NCBI RefSeq assembly: GCF_047238305.1
Contig: NZ_JBDFMO010000001.1
Coordinates: 2,108,001 to 2,172,000 of the forward strand
Reading direction: 5' to 3'
Source of the DNA: Ferdinandcohnia sp047238305
GTDB taxonomy: Bacteria; Bacillota; Bacilli; Bacillales; Bacillaceae_L
Length of the DNA stretch: 64,000 nt
Shown here: piece after piece, positions 1 to 7,634 of the stretch
Position numbering within the stretch: the stretch's first letter is position 1
Layout: each line of letters begins with the position of its first letter
Position numbers and translations under genes: made by a program
Notes under the pieces: model-generated
The model's input: the letters and a program-made list of their open reading frames with translations, nothing else
Databases searched by the model: none
Told to the model about the DNA's origin: nothing

Positions 1-1
1 T

Positions 2-1021
2 TTAAAAAAGAGAGCAGATCACGGAATTTACGGGTATACAACAAGACCTGACTCCTATTATGAAGCAACAGTGGGGTGGATGAAGCGTCGCCATAATTGG
101 ACGATAGAAAAGGAGTGGATTAGCTTTACACCTGGTGTCGTACCAGCACTTGGTATCATTGTCCAAAACTTTACAAATCCAGGAGATAAGATAATCATTC
201 AACAACCCGTCTATTATCCCTTTATGAGTGTAATTGAAAAGAATGGTCGAGAAATTGTCAATAATCCGTTACGACTTGAAAATGGACGTTATTACATGGA
301 TTTTGAGGACCTTGAGAAAAAGATTGATCCATCTGTAAAAATGATTATTATTTCAAATCCACACAATCCTGTCGGCCGAGTTTGGGAGAAGGATGAACTC
401 ACAAAACTAGGAGAAATTTGTTTGAAGCACAATATACTGGTTGTTTCAGATGAAATTCACTTTGACCTTGTATATGAAGGAAATGTACATACCCCATTCG
501 CATCCATATCTGAGGAGTTTGCCGGGCATTCGATAACATGCACTGCACCAAGCAAAACCTTTAATCTTGCAGGCTTGCAAACATCCAATCTGATTATTCC
601 GAACCAAGACCTTCGTGAAAGCTTTCATAAAGCTCTCGAAGATCGTTTTATCGGCATGACCAACACATTTGGGGTACCTGCCTTAATCGCTGCATACGAG
701 GAAGGAGAAGAATGGCTTGATCAGCTCCTTGTTTATTTAAAAGGGAATCTTGATTTTCTAAATGAGTATATCAAGTCGAACATCCCAGAGGTAAAAGTAA
801 TTGAGCCAGATGCAACATACCTTGTGTGGCTTGATTGCCGTGCGCTTGGATTGGATGCAAAAAAACTAGAAGAAGTCATCCAAAAACAAGGAAAAGTCGC
901 ATTTGATGAAGGGTATATTTTTGGAAAAGAAGGAGAAGGCTTCACCAGAATCAACATTGCCTGCCCACGGGCGTTGTTGGAAGAAGGCTTAAAAAGGTTT
1001 AGTCAGGCACTTAAAAAATAG
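2..1021 (+). CDS. PatB/MalY-type PLP C-S lyase, 5' truncated by the window edge
   Basis: Aminotransferase class I/II fold enzyme of the MalY/PatB cystathionine beta-lyase group, which cleaves C-S bonds of cystathionine or cysteine conjugates. The frame is open from base 2, and the residues before the first ATG (position 71) read HGIYGYTTRPDSYYEATVGW, typical of the family, so the true start lies upstream of the window. Visible motifs are SNPHNPVGRVW, VSDEIHFDLVY (the cofactor-contacting Asp) and APSKTFNLAGLQ, which holds the probable PLP-binding Lys. The C-terminus (FTRINIACPRALLEEGL) is complete. Substrate within the group cannot be fixed from sequence; a plain aminotransferase is possible but less likely. 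Confidence 0.85.
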   Translation, partial: LKKRADHGIYGYTTRPDSYYEATVGWMKRRHNWTIEKEWISFTPGVVPALGIIVQNFTNPGDKIIIQQPVYYPFMSVIEKNGREIVNNPLRLENGRYYMDFEDLEKKIDPSVKMIIISNPHNPVGRVWEKDELTKLGEICLKHNILVVSDEIHFDLVYEGNVHTPFASISEEFAGHSITCTAPSKTFNLAGLQTSNLIIPNQDLRESFHKALEDRFIGMTNTFGVPALIAAYEEGEEWLDQLLVYLKGNLDFLNEYIKSNIPEVKVIEPDATYLVWLDCRALGLDAKKLEEVIQKQGKVAFDEGYIFGKEGEGFTRINIACPRALLEEGLKRFSQALKK

Positions 1022-1029
1022 ATCATATA

Positions 1030-1062
1030 AAAAGCTTGAAGGCGCGAAACCTTCAAGCTTTT
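1030..1062 (+). terminator. Rho-independent terminator of the C-S lyase gene
   Basis: AAAAGCTTGAAGG and CCTTCAAGCTTTT form a perfect 13-bp stem with a 7-nt loop, 8 nt after the stop codon. The T tract is short, so efficiency is uncertain. Confidence 0.75.
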
Positions 1063-1161
1063 AACTTTATTCAGCATACATCATCTTCTTTCTTAGTAAG
1101 AAATGTATGTTTAAGGTATTTAATTTGTGTAGTAGTTCAAATCTCGGCTGAATAAAGTTAA
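1061..1161. repeat. 101-bp segment bounded by 15-bp perfect inverted repeats
   Basis: TTAACTTTATTCAGC (1061-1075) is repeated in inverse as GCTGAATAAAGTTAA (1147-1161). Imperfect matching continues a few bases outward on each side. The interior is AT-rich and non-coding, with a small palindrome around TTCTTAGTAAGAA. This could be a MITE-like relic or a long hairpin. No target duplication is visible. Confidence 0.5.
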
Positions 1162-1179
1162 AGCCTCCGGCGGATGCCA

Positions 1180-1282
1180 CGATTTTTCAAAGGAATTTTT
1201 TCGAGCAGTAAGATTAAAGACTAAAACCGCCACATCCTGTGGCAACGTCTTTATGACCCACTTCCTTTGGGCCTAAAAATCG
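1180..1282. repeat. Nested-stem structured intergenic element
   Basis: Four nested complementary pairs are visible: CGATTTTT (1180-1187) with AAAAATCG (1275-1282), CAAAGG (1188-1193) with CCTTTGG (1264-1270), AAAGAC (1216-1221) with GTCTTT (1247-1252), and CCACA with TGTGG inside 1230-1242. The block has no coding potential and resembles dispersed intergenic repeats of bacilli. It could be a folded RNA or a REP-like element; copy number cannot be seen from one window. Confidence 0.45.
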
Positions 1283-1287
1283 GGCGC

Positions 1288-1307
1288 AAATACGCCAAGG
1301 CGTATTT
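1288..1307 (-). terminator. Hairpin downstream of the DUF4064 gene
   Basis: AAATACGCC / GGCGTATTT form a perfect 9-bp stem with a 2-nt loop just beyond the stop of the minus-strand gene. There is no clear T run on either strand, so it is a candidate terminator only. Confidence 0.4.
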
Positions 1308-1316
1308 GATTCTTTG

Positions 1317-1745
1317 TTAATATTCCGGATTAAATGTTTCTTTTTGCTTTCGGACGAGACATAGGATACCTGCAACTAAGTAAAGGATACTTGAGATAAT
1401 CGAGATAAGCACTGTTGCGAGTGCACTAAGCACAGCTACGATAATTAAAATAATCCCAGCTGCCTTTGGATGTTTATCACCTTTTAAAAGTACGAGTGAT
1501 ACAATTCCAAGAATAATAGCAAGAATCCCAACGATGATAAAATACCAGCCTCCTGCTGCAATCAAATCAGTCATGAATCCCATATCGACTCCTTCAAGCG
1601 CTGGGTCTGTAGCAGCCATGTTCTCCATTTCCTGCGTAAATGCATTATCGTCACTAAGACCTAAAAACATAAATCCAAATAAACTAATTAATGCAAAAAA
1701 ACAAGCTCCAATAATCGTTAACACAATTTCCCCTGTACGTTTCAT
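1317..1745 (-). CDS. DUF4064 family membrane protein
   Basis: This 142-residue integral membrane protein opens with MKRTGEIVLTIIGACFFALI, a hydrophobic first segment. Further hydrophobic segments lie near residues 62-83 and 95-130, giving about four membrane spans, and the last residues are charged. The N-terminal pattern and size fit the DUF4064 family of small Firmicute membrane proteins, whose function is unknown. An ideal ribosome binding site (GAGGAGG) lies 8 nt before the ATG. It stands alone: the plus-strand neighbour upstream is convergent-free and the gene downstream on this strand is absent. Confidence 0.7.
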   Translation of the reverse strand: MKRTGEIVLTIIGACFFALISLFGFMFLGLSDDNAFTQEMENMAATDPALEGVDMGFMTDLIAAGGWYFIIVGILAIILGIVSLVLLKGDKHPKAAGIILIIVAVLSALATVLISIISSILYLVAGILCLVRKQKETFNPEY

Positions 1746-2116
1746 AAGATGGTTTCCTCCTCGTAAAAAATGTTTCTTTTTGATTGTACTATAGAGTGTT
1801 TAGTATGCAATCCTTTTTTCCTAAACCTCTCCAAAAATGGAATTACCCTATTTACGAAAAGAATCGATAAAAGGTTTCAAAAAAGACGTGAAAAATAGTA
1901 AATGTATTGTAATATCATCCCATAGGATGTTAAAGGGATGATTTCAAAGGTGTTAAGAGAATATTAAAAAAATTTTGCAAATCGCAATCAATTTGTGTTA
2001 ACCTAGAAATATAGGTGTTGAATTGGAAACTATACCATTTTAACCCAAAATAGTAGTTTGGTAGTAACCTCATTCTTGAGGGTCTACATAAAAAAAGAAT
2101 AATAGGGGGAATGCAA
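1746..2116. other. Non-coding gap upstream of the TRAP transporter genes
   Basis: No convincing gene is seen. It contains an 8-bp inverted repeat, ATCATCCC (1914-1921) and GGGATGAT (1935-1942), which could be an operator or a leader hairpin. The rest is AT-rich. The promoter for the TRAP genes must lie here, but no pair of consensus boxes stands out. Confidence 0.4.
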
Positions 2117-3124
2117 ATGCTAAAGAAGTACTCATTTCTTACTTTGCTATTAGCATTGGTTTTAGTCATTGCAGCTTGTAGCAGTGATAACACGAATGGT
2201 GAGGACAAGGATGAAGGCGGAGAAGGTAGCGAAAAATCCGGTACAGTGGATCTTCTCATGGGTACGGGTAGCCAAGGTGGTACCTATTTCCCACTTGGTG
2301 CAGAAATGGCGAATGTTTGGAACAAGAATATTGAAAACGTTAACGTAACATCAACAGAGTCCGGTGCGTCTGTAGAGAACCTAGCGAAAATCTCAAATGG
2401 TGAATTTGACCTTGGTATGACTGTTAATCTACCAGCATATGATGCACTTAATGGCGAAGGTGATTTCGAGGGTAAGAAGGTTGAGAACTTCGCCTTTATC
2501 GGACATATTTATCCAGAGGTTCTTCAAATTATTACACGTGAAAGTACTGGTGTAGAAACAATCGCTGACCTTAAAGGAAAGCGAATTGCAATTGGACCTC
2601 CAGGAAGTGGAACACAAGCAGCAACGAAGGCTGTTTTAGCAGCTTACGGTATAAATGATGGGGATTATGAGGCGTATCAAGAAGGATTTGGCGATGCAAA
2701 GTCAAAGCTTCAGGATGGCACAATTGATGCTTCATTCGGATTATTAGGATTACCAGATGCGGGAATAGATGAACTTCAAGCATCAGTAGGAGATGTAAAG
2801 TTCTTAGAGGTAACTGGTGATGAGCTAAAAACGGTTGAAGAAACCAGTGGTTATTCTGGCTACACAATCAAAGCGGGCTCATATGAATGGTTAAAAGAGG
2901 ATGCCAATGTTGTATCCGCATTTGCTGTTCTAGTTGCAAACACAGATACAGTGGACGATGAACTAGCATACCAACTTGCAAAGGTTATGATTGAAAAAGC
3001 AAGTGAAAATACACATGCTCAAGCAGCACATATGACAAAAGAAAATGCGCTTAGCGGAGTAGGGGATTTACCAATCCATCCAGGCGCAGAAAAGTATTAT
3101 AAGGAAATCGGAATACTAGATTAA
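2117..3124 (+). CDS. TAXI family TRAP transporter solute-binding lipoprotein
   Basis: Extracytoplasmic binding protein of a TRAP transporter, which delivers a small acidic or amino-acid-like solute to an ion-driven permease. A lipoprotein signal peptide ends with the lipobox VIAAC (Cys21), so it is anchored to the outer membrane leaflet. The mature part begins with a charged linker followed by LLMGTGSQGGTYFPLGAEMA, the glycine-rich signature of the TAXI group. GKRIAIGPPGSGTQ follows near residue 155. I chose ATG 2117 over ATG 2111 because GGGGGA at 2105-2110 is correctly spaced only for 2117. The permease gene follows after a terminator, which would give more binding protein than permease. 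The solute is unknown; glutamate-like compounds are possible. Confidence 0.9.
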   Translation: MLKKYSFLTLLLALVLVIAACSSDNTNGEDKDEGGEGSEKSGTVDLLMGTGSQGGTYFPLGAEMANVWNKNIENVNVTSTESGASVENLAKISNGEFDLGMTVNLPAYDALNGEGDFEGKKVENFAFIGHIYPEVLQIITRESTGVETIADLKGKRIAIGPPGSGTQAATKAVLAAYGINDGDYEAYQEGFGDAKSKLQDGTIDASFGLLGLPDAGIDELQASVGDVKFLEVTGDELKTVEETSGYSGYTIKAGSYEWLKEDANVVSAFAVLVANTDTVDDELAYQLAKVMIEKASENTHAQAAHMTKENALSGVGDLPIHPGAEKYYKEIGILD

Positions 3125-3136
3125 TAACCTTAGAAG

Positions 3137-3171
3137 AAGGGGCTTGACACAATGTGTTTTGCCCTTTTTTT
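3137..3171 (+). terminator. Intercistronic terminator between TRAP subunit genes
   Basis: AAGGGGC pairs with GCCCTTTTTTT, with an inner ACAC/GTGT pair, directly after the binding-protein gene. The T tract is 7 nt. It overlaps the upstream in-frame ATG (3152) of the permease frame, which argues that translation of the permease starts later, at 3203. Confidence 0.75.
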
Positions 3172-3202
3172 AACAATAGTTTATGACCAGGTGGTGAGAG
3201 TA

Positions 3203-5209
3203 ATGAAATGGTGGAAGAAAAAGGAGATGAGAGATTCAAATACGCTTACTCAACAGGATGAAAACCTAACGACAGAGGAGATTCTTGAAAAATACGACCG
3301 GGAAAGCACGTACCGCCGAAATCTAGGAAAGTGGAAGTGGGTCGTTCTCATTTTGGCAGTTGGTCTTACAATCTTTCATTTATTCACAGGTTATCGTGGT
3401 GCGTTCGAGGCACGTATTCAAGGACCGATTCATTTAGGAACGGCGCTTGGCTTAATCTTCTTATTGTATCCTATTAAAAAAGGGCTTCATCGTAAACAAA
3501 AGGGAATACCTTGGTATGATGTAGTCTTAGCGATTATTTCATTAGGTGTCGGTTATTATAATGTCATATTTTATGAGGAGCTTGTAACGGAGCGAATTGT
3601 CTTTGGGTATACGACGCCAGACTTCATCGTAGCAACATTAGGGGTTTTACTTGTTCTTGAAGCAGCTAGAAGATGTGTTGGACTCCCAATTGTCATTGTT
3701 TCAAGTGTGGCGATCCTTTATGCGTTGTATGGAAACTTGATTCCCACAAAATTATTTGCGCACCGTGGCTTTTCTTGGAATACATTAGTTACCGATTTGT
3801 ATTTAACAACGAAAGGAATTTATAGTACTCCAATCCAAGTGTCCTCAACTTTTATCTTTTTATTCTTATTTTTTGGAGTAATGTTAATCCGAACAGGTGT
3901 CGGGCAATTTTTCAATGACATTGCCTTTGCCCTTACAGGCAGGTTTACGGGTGGTCAAGCAAAAGCAGCGGTCGTAGCAAGTGCCTTGCAAGGAATGGTT
4001 TCAGGTAGCTCAGTAGCCAATACGGTGGGTTCTGGTTCTTTTACCATTCCGATGATGAAAAAAGCGGGGTATAAGCCAGAGTTTGCAGCTGCAGCTGAAG
4101 CTTCCGCATCAACAGGTGGTCAAATTATGCCACCTATCATGGGGGCAGCCGCATTTATCATGGCTTCTTATACAAATATCCCGTATAGCCAAATCATGAT
4201 TATTGCTATCATTCCAGCACTCCTCTATTTTTTAGGTGTATTCTTGGGAGTTCACTTTGAATCGAAAAAGATTGGAATTGTTGGGTCTCCAAAGGATACC
4301 TTGCCGAAAGCAAAGAATTTAATGCTTGAGCGAGGGTACTTATTGTTGCCGCTCATCGTTATTTTTTATACGTTGCTAACCGGAAAAACTCCAATGCGTG
4401 CAGCTTTACTTGCCATATTAGTTTCATTCTTAGTAAGTCTTATCAGGAAAGATACAAGAATGTCTTTAAAAAGCATGATTGGAGCACTTGAGGAAGGTGC
4501 AAGAGTTGCATTGCCAGTAATTGCAGCCTGTGCATCAGCCGGAATTATTGTGGGAGTCGTTGTTCAAACAGGTCTTGGTGGCCGTATTGCAGATGGAATC
4601 ATTGCATTAGGTGGAGGTAGCCTCATTCTTACGTTGTTCTTTACCATGATTGCTTGCTTAATTCTTGGTATGGGTCTTCCTACAACTGCAAACTATGTTG
4701 TTACAGCAACAATGGCAGCACCGGCATTAATACTTGGATTAGACGTTCCGGTACTCGCTGCTCATATGTTTGTGTTCTATTTTGGAATTGTAGCAGACAT
4801 TACTCCACCAGTTTGTCTAGCGGCCTATGCTGGTGCAGGTTTAGCGAGGGCAAATCCATTTGCGACGGGCGTTACGGCAACAAAGCTAGCAACTGCTGCA
4901 TATATAATTCCATTTATCTTTGTAATCAACCCGCAAATGCTTTTAATAGACTATGAAATTCCCTTCTTAACCATATCGGTGATAACGGCGATCATTGGCA
5001 TGATTGGAATTAGTACAGCTATGATAGGTTTCTTCATAAGAAGAACTTTTATTTGGGAGCGAATTATTCTATTCGCAGCGGGGCTTTCACTTGTTTCACC
5101 GAGTATTTATTTCGGAGCTGCAGGTGTAGTTGCTTTATTGGCCATTTTATTTATCCAATCACGACGTCCAAAAGAAAATATTCAATCTCCAACGATTTCA
5201 CTAAGCTAA
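3203..5209 (+). CDS. TRAP transporter fused permease (4TM/12TM)
   Basis: The small (DctQ-like) and large (DctM-like) TRAP membrane subunits are fused into one chain, as is normal for TAXI-type systems. It opens with a hydrophilic charged stretch, then has many hydrophobic segments from about residue 40 to the end. Family motifs include FFGVMLIRTGVGQFFNDIA and VSGSSVANTVGSGSFTIPMM. GGQIMPPIMGAAAFIMA and LGMGLPTTANYVV follow. The start at ATG 3203 is preceded by GGTGGTGAG; an in-frame ATG at 3152 lies inside the preceding terminator and has no ribosome binding site. The partner binding protein is immediately upstream. Length, about 668 residues, is normal. Confidence 0.9.
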   Translation: MKWWKKKEMRDSNTLTQQDENLTTEEILEKYDRESTYRRNLGKWKWVVLILAVGLTIFHLFTGYRGAFEARIQGPIHLGTALGLIFLLYPIKKGLHRKQKGIPWYDVVLAIISLGVGYYNVIFYEELVTERIVFGYTTPDFIVATLGVLLVLEAARRCVGLPIVIVSSVAILYALYGNLIPTKLFAHRGFSWNTLVTDLYLTTKGIYSTPIQVSSTFIFLFLFFGVMLIRTGVGQFFNDIAFALTGRFTGGQAKAAVVASALQGMVSGSSVANTVGSGSFTIPMMKKAGYKPEFAAAAEASASTGGQIMPPIMGAAAFIMASYTNIPYSQIMIIAIIPALLYFLGVFLGVHFESKKIGIVGSPKDTLPKAKNLMLERGYLLLPLIVIFYTLLTGKTPMRAALLAILVSFLVSLIRKDTRMSLKSMIGALEEGARVALPVIAACASAGIIVGVVVQTGLGGRIADGIIALGGGSLILTLFFTMIACLILGMGLPTTANYVVTATMAAPALILGLDVPVLAAHMFVFYFGIVADITPPVCLAAYAGAGLARANPFATGVTATKLATAAYIIPFIFVINPQMLLIDYEIPFLTISVITAIIGMIGISTAMIGFFIRRTFIWERIILFAAGLSLVSPSIYFGAAGVVALLAILFIQSRRPKENIQSPTISLS

Positions 5210-5216
5210 GGCTCAG

Positions 5217-5242
5217 CCACCCTTTTGAAAGGGTGGTTTTTT
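5217..5242 (+). terminator. Terminator of the TRAP transporter genes
   Basis: CCACCCTTTTGAAAGGGTGG followed by six T residues forms a strong stem-loop 8 nt after the permease stop. It separates the TRAP genes from the aminotransferase operon. Confidence 0.9.
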
Positions 5243-5281
5243 ACTGTTTTTGTAGAATGAAAAATGAATTCGAGAAATCTA

Positions 5282-5311
5282 TTTACTTCCACGCTTATCC
5301 TACTTTATAAT
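5282..5311 (+). promoter_or_regulatory. Candidate SigA promoter of the aminotransferase-rpiR operon
   Basis: TTTACT (5282-5287), an 18-nt spacer and TATAAT (5306-5311). The -10 box is perfect; the -35 box is weak. The -10 abuts the first palindromic operator, which fits repression by the downstream regulator. Confidence 0.55.
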
Positions 5312-5354
5312 GAAATAAATATTTCAAAAATTATAAAATGAAACGATAATTTCA
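5311..5354 (+). promoter_or_regulatory. Two palindromic operator-like sites, probably for the RpiR regulator
   Basis: TGAAATAAATATTTCA (5311-5326) and TGAAACGATAATTTCA (5339-5354) are both 16-bp palindromes with TGAAA/TTTCA ends, and their centres are 28 bp apart. They sit between a TATAAT box and the aminotransferase ribosome binding site. Sites of this TGAAA...TTTCA form are common for RpiR-family regulators, and such a regulator is encoded two genes downstream. Binding is inferred. Confidence 0.6.
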
Positions 5355-5369
5355 AAGGGGTGTTTTCGA

Positions 5370-6755
5370 ATGACATTATTTCATTCTGACCAAGGACTTA
5401 TTTCAGAAAAAACAAGTAGGTCAGCACACTATTTTTTGAATGCGAAATCCGTCATTCCTGGAGGAGTTTCTGCGAACATTAAATACTTTTCACCACATCC
5501 AATTTTTATGGAAAAAGGAAATGGGAGCCGTTTAGTTGATATAGATGGAAATGAATATATTGATTATTTATTATGCTATGGTGCGCTTCTTCTTGGTCAT
5601 GGCCACCCAGAAATTACGTCTGCTGTAAATAATCAATTTGCCACTGCAGGCACTGCCGTATTTGGTGCGCCTCATTTGTTGGAAATAGAAATGGCAAATA
5701 AACTTATTGATTATTTTCCAGGTATTGAGATGGTCCGCTATACCAATTCAGGCCTAGAGGCAACTTTACTAGCGATTCGGATTGCACAAGCGTTTACAGG
5801 CAAAACGACTCTCGCAAAATTTGAAGGTCATTATCATGGAGGCTATAATGAAGTTTTGTTAAGCGTAAATCCAACAATCGCTGAGGCTGGTCATGAGAAG
5901 AGACCAAACTCTGTACCTGAGTCGAAAGGAATATCAGAGCGCTATGTCGAAAATACAGTTATTCTCCCATTTAACGATTTAGAATCAACAGAACAGTTAT
6001 TAAAAACATATAAGGATGAAGTTGCAGCTGTGATCATTGAACCAGTCCAAGGTGGATTTATTCCTGCTGAACAGAGTTTTATGGATGGGCTTCGGAAACT
6101 AACAAAGGATCTTGGTATACTTTTAATTTTTGATGAGGTTAAGACCGGATTTCGTTTAACCCTTGGAGGTGCACAATCCATTTACGGGATAAAACCTGAT
6201 CTTACAGCACTGGGGAAAGTATTGGGTGGCGGTTTTCCAATTGGAGCAGTTGGTGGACTTCGAGATATTATGGAGATCATGGATCCTTCTAATGGAGGAG
6301 ATATATTATCAGCAGGTGGAAAGGCTTCACAGAAAGAAGATGTGTTATTTCATAGTGGAACCTACAACGGTCATCCAATTGTCTTAGCAGCAGGATTAGC
6401 AACCATCAAAGTTCTCGAAGGCGCTAATGTGTACCCTGAATTAATACAAAAGACGGATTATCTTCGTTCTAGCCTTGAAAAACTTTACAATTCATATGGG
6501 ATTCCTATGCAGACTGTTGGAATGGGAAGTATTTTTAATATCGTGCATGCCAATCATCCGATTCGAAATTACCGTGATTTAATCAAGGCAGATATGGATT
6601 TTCGTAAAAAACTGGATAATGAGCTTTTAAAGCTTGGAATCTATACAAAACCACTTAATCGCTACTCAATGTCTATCGTGCATTCAGAAGAAGATCTGAA
6701 TGAAACCATCAGTAAGCATGAAAAAGCGATTAGGAAAGTGAAAGGAATCGAGTAA
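5370..6755 (+). CDS. Class III PLP aminotransferase, glutamate-1-semialdehyde aminomutase-like
   Basis: This 461-residue fold-type I PLP enzyme carries the class III hallmarks: an N-terminal VIPGGVSANIKYF segment, GNEYIDYLLCYGALLLGHGHP, NSGLEA for phosphate binding (NSGTEA in HemL), and LLIFDEVKTGFR. DLTALGKVLGGGFPIGAVGG carries the PLP Lys. It resembles HemL but is longer and lies outside any haem operon, with its own RpiR-type regulator, so haem synthesis is unlikely. A catabolic transaminase or aminomutase for an amino acid or beta-amino acid is more plausible. The start has AAAGGGG about 12 nt upstream. It lies 4 nt from the regulator gene. A functional link with the upstream TRAP transporter is possible but a terminator separates them. 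Confidence 0.85.
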   Translation: MTLFHSDQGLISEKTSRSAHYFLNAKSVIPGGVSANIKYFSPHPIFMEKGNGSRLVDIDGNEYIDYLLCYGALLLGHGHPEITSAVNNQFATAGTAVFGAPHLLEIEMANKLIDYFPGIEMVRYTNSGLEATLLAIRIAQAFTGKTTLAKFEGHYHGGYNEVLLSVNPTIAEAGHEKRPNSVPESKGISERYVENTVILPFNDLESTEQLLKTYKDEVAAVIIEPVQGGFIPAEQSFMDGLRKLTKDLGILLIFDEVKTGFRLTLGGAQSIYGIKPDLTALGKVLGGGFPIGAVGGLRDIMEIMDPSNGGDILSAGGKASQKEDVLFHSGTYNGHPIVLAAGLATIKVLEGANVYPELIQKTDYLRSSLEKLYNSYGIPMQTVGMGSIFNIVHANHPIRNYRDLIKADMDFRKKLDNELLKLGIYTKPLNRYSMSIVHSEEDLNETISKHEKAIRKVKGIE

Positions 6756-6759
6756 ATAG

Positions 6760-7608
6760 ATGCAAGAGGTATACCAAAACATCACCAATAAATTAACTGA
6801 TATGAGTAAATCACAACGCAAAATTGCAACGTATGTATTGGGACATACAGACTCAGTTCCATTTTTTACAGTTGGACAGCTTGCGAAAATGGCAGGTGTT
6901 AGTGAAGCAACTGTTGTTCGTTTTTCTACATTTCTTGGGTATAGTGGCTATCCGGAATGGCAAAAAGAGATGCAGGATTCCGTGAAAAGGCAGCTTACCA
7001 CAGTGGAAAGGTTAAAAATCTCCGATGATATTTATGATTCAGAGGATAAAGCTGTTTACGAAATGTTTCAGGAGGAAGTAAGCCGAATTCAAAAGATGGC
7101 AGACCAATTCGATATAACAGCCTTCCGTCAGGCTGTTCAAGCCATTATTGATGCAAAACGAATTTTTATTGTTGCGAATCGAAGTGCAGTTTCACTTGGT
7201 TCCTTTTTAGAGTTTTATTTGGACCTATTGTTTGAAAATACGGAGTTAATTAGAAACCCGAATGGAATTTCTGAAAAGTTATTTCGAATAACAAACGAGG
7301 ATACGGTTATCGGACTAAGCTTTGCAAGGTATACGAAAAATACAATTGATGCAGTGTCTTTCGCAAAAGATCGCGGGGCAAATGTCATTGCCATTACAGA
7401 TACGGTACTTTCCCCCTTGATTCCCTATGCCGATATTGCCCTTTGCTCACCAAGTGAAATGCCATCCTATATAGATTCGTTTGTTGCTCCGTTAAGTTTA
7501 GTGAATGCTTTATTAACAGAAGTGGGGCGAAAGAAGCGGGGAGAAATTGAAAAACATCTTACTGATTTAGAGGATGTATGGGATCGATTTCAAATTTTCC
7601 ATAAATAA
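6760..7608 (+). CDS. MurR/RpiR family transcriptional regulator
   Basis: This 282-residue regulator has an N-terminal RpiR helix-turn-helix (about residues 1-78, with FTVGQLAKMAGVSEATVVRF) and a C-terminal SIS sugar-isomerase-like sensing domain (about 105-260, with DAKRIFIVANRSAVSLGSFL and GLSFARYTKNTIDAVSFAKD). The start follows the aminotransferase stop by 4 nt, with its ribosome binding site (AAGGAATCGAG) inside the upstream gene, so the two genes are co-transcribed. It probably binds the two TGAAA...TTTCA palindromes upstream of the aminotransferase and controls the operon and itself. RpiR regulators usually sense phosphorylated sugars but some sense other metabolites; the effector is unknown. 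Confidence 0.9.
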   Translation: MQEVYQNITNKLTDMSKSQRKIATYVLGHTDSVPFFTVGQLAKMAGVSEATVVRFSTFLGYSGYPEWQKEMQDSVKRQLTTVERLKISDDIYDSEDKAVYEMFQEEVSRIQKMADQFDITAFRQAVQAIIDAKRIFIVANRSAVSLGSFLEFYLDLLFENTELIRNPNGISEKLFRITNEDTVIGLSFARYTKNTIDAVSFAKDRGANVIAITDTVLSPLIPYADIALCSPSEMPSYIDSFVAPLSLVNALLTEVGRKKRGEIEKHLTDLEDVWDRFQIFHK

Positions 7609-7609
7609 A

Positions 7610-7633
7610 CGACGTGCCTCAAGTGGTACGTCG
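7610..7633. terminator. Bidirectional terminator between rpiR and the DUF3231 gene
   Basis: CGACGTGCC and GGTACGTCG pair with one internal mismatch between two convergent genes. Short T/A-rich stretches lie on both sides. Confidence 0.6.
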
Positions 7634-7634
7634 C

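Noticed and set aside
3152..3202. Upstream ATG for the TRAP permease
   Set aside because: It lies within a terminator stem and has no ribosome binding site; 3203 has GGTGGTGAG.
5370..6755. hemL (haem biosynthesis)
   Set aside because: NSGLEA replaces NSGTEA, the chain is longer, there is no hem neighbour and a dedicated RpiR regulator follows.
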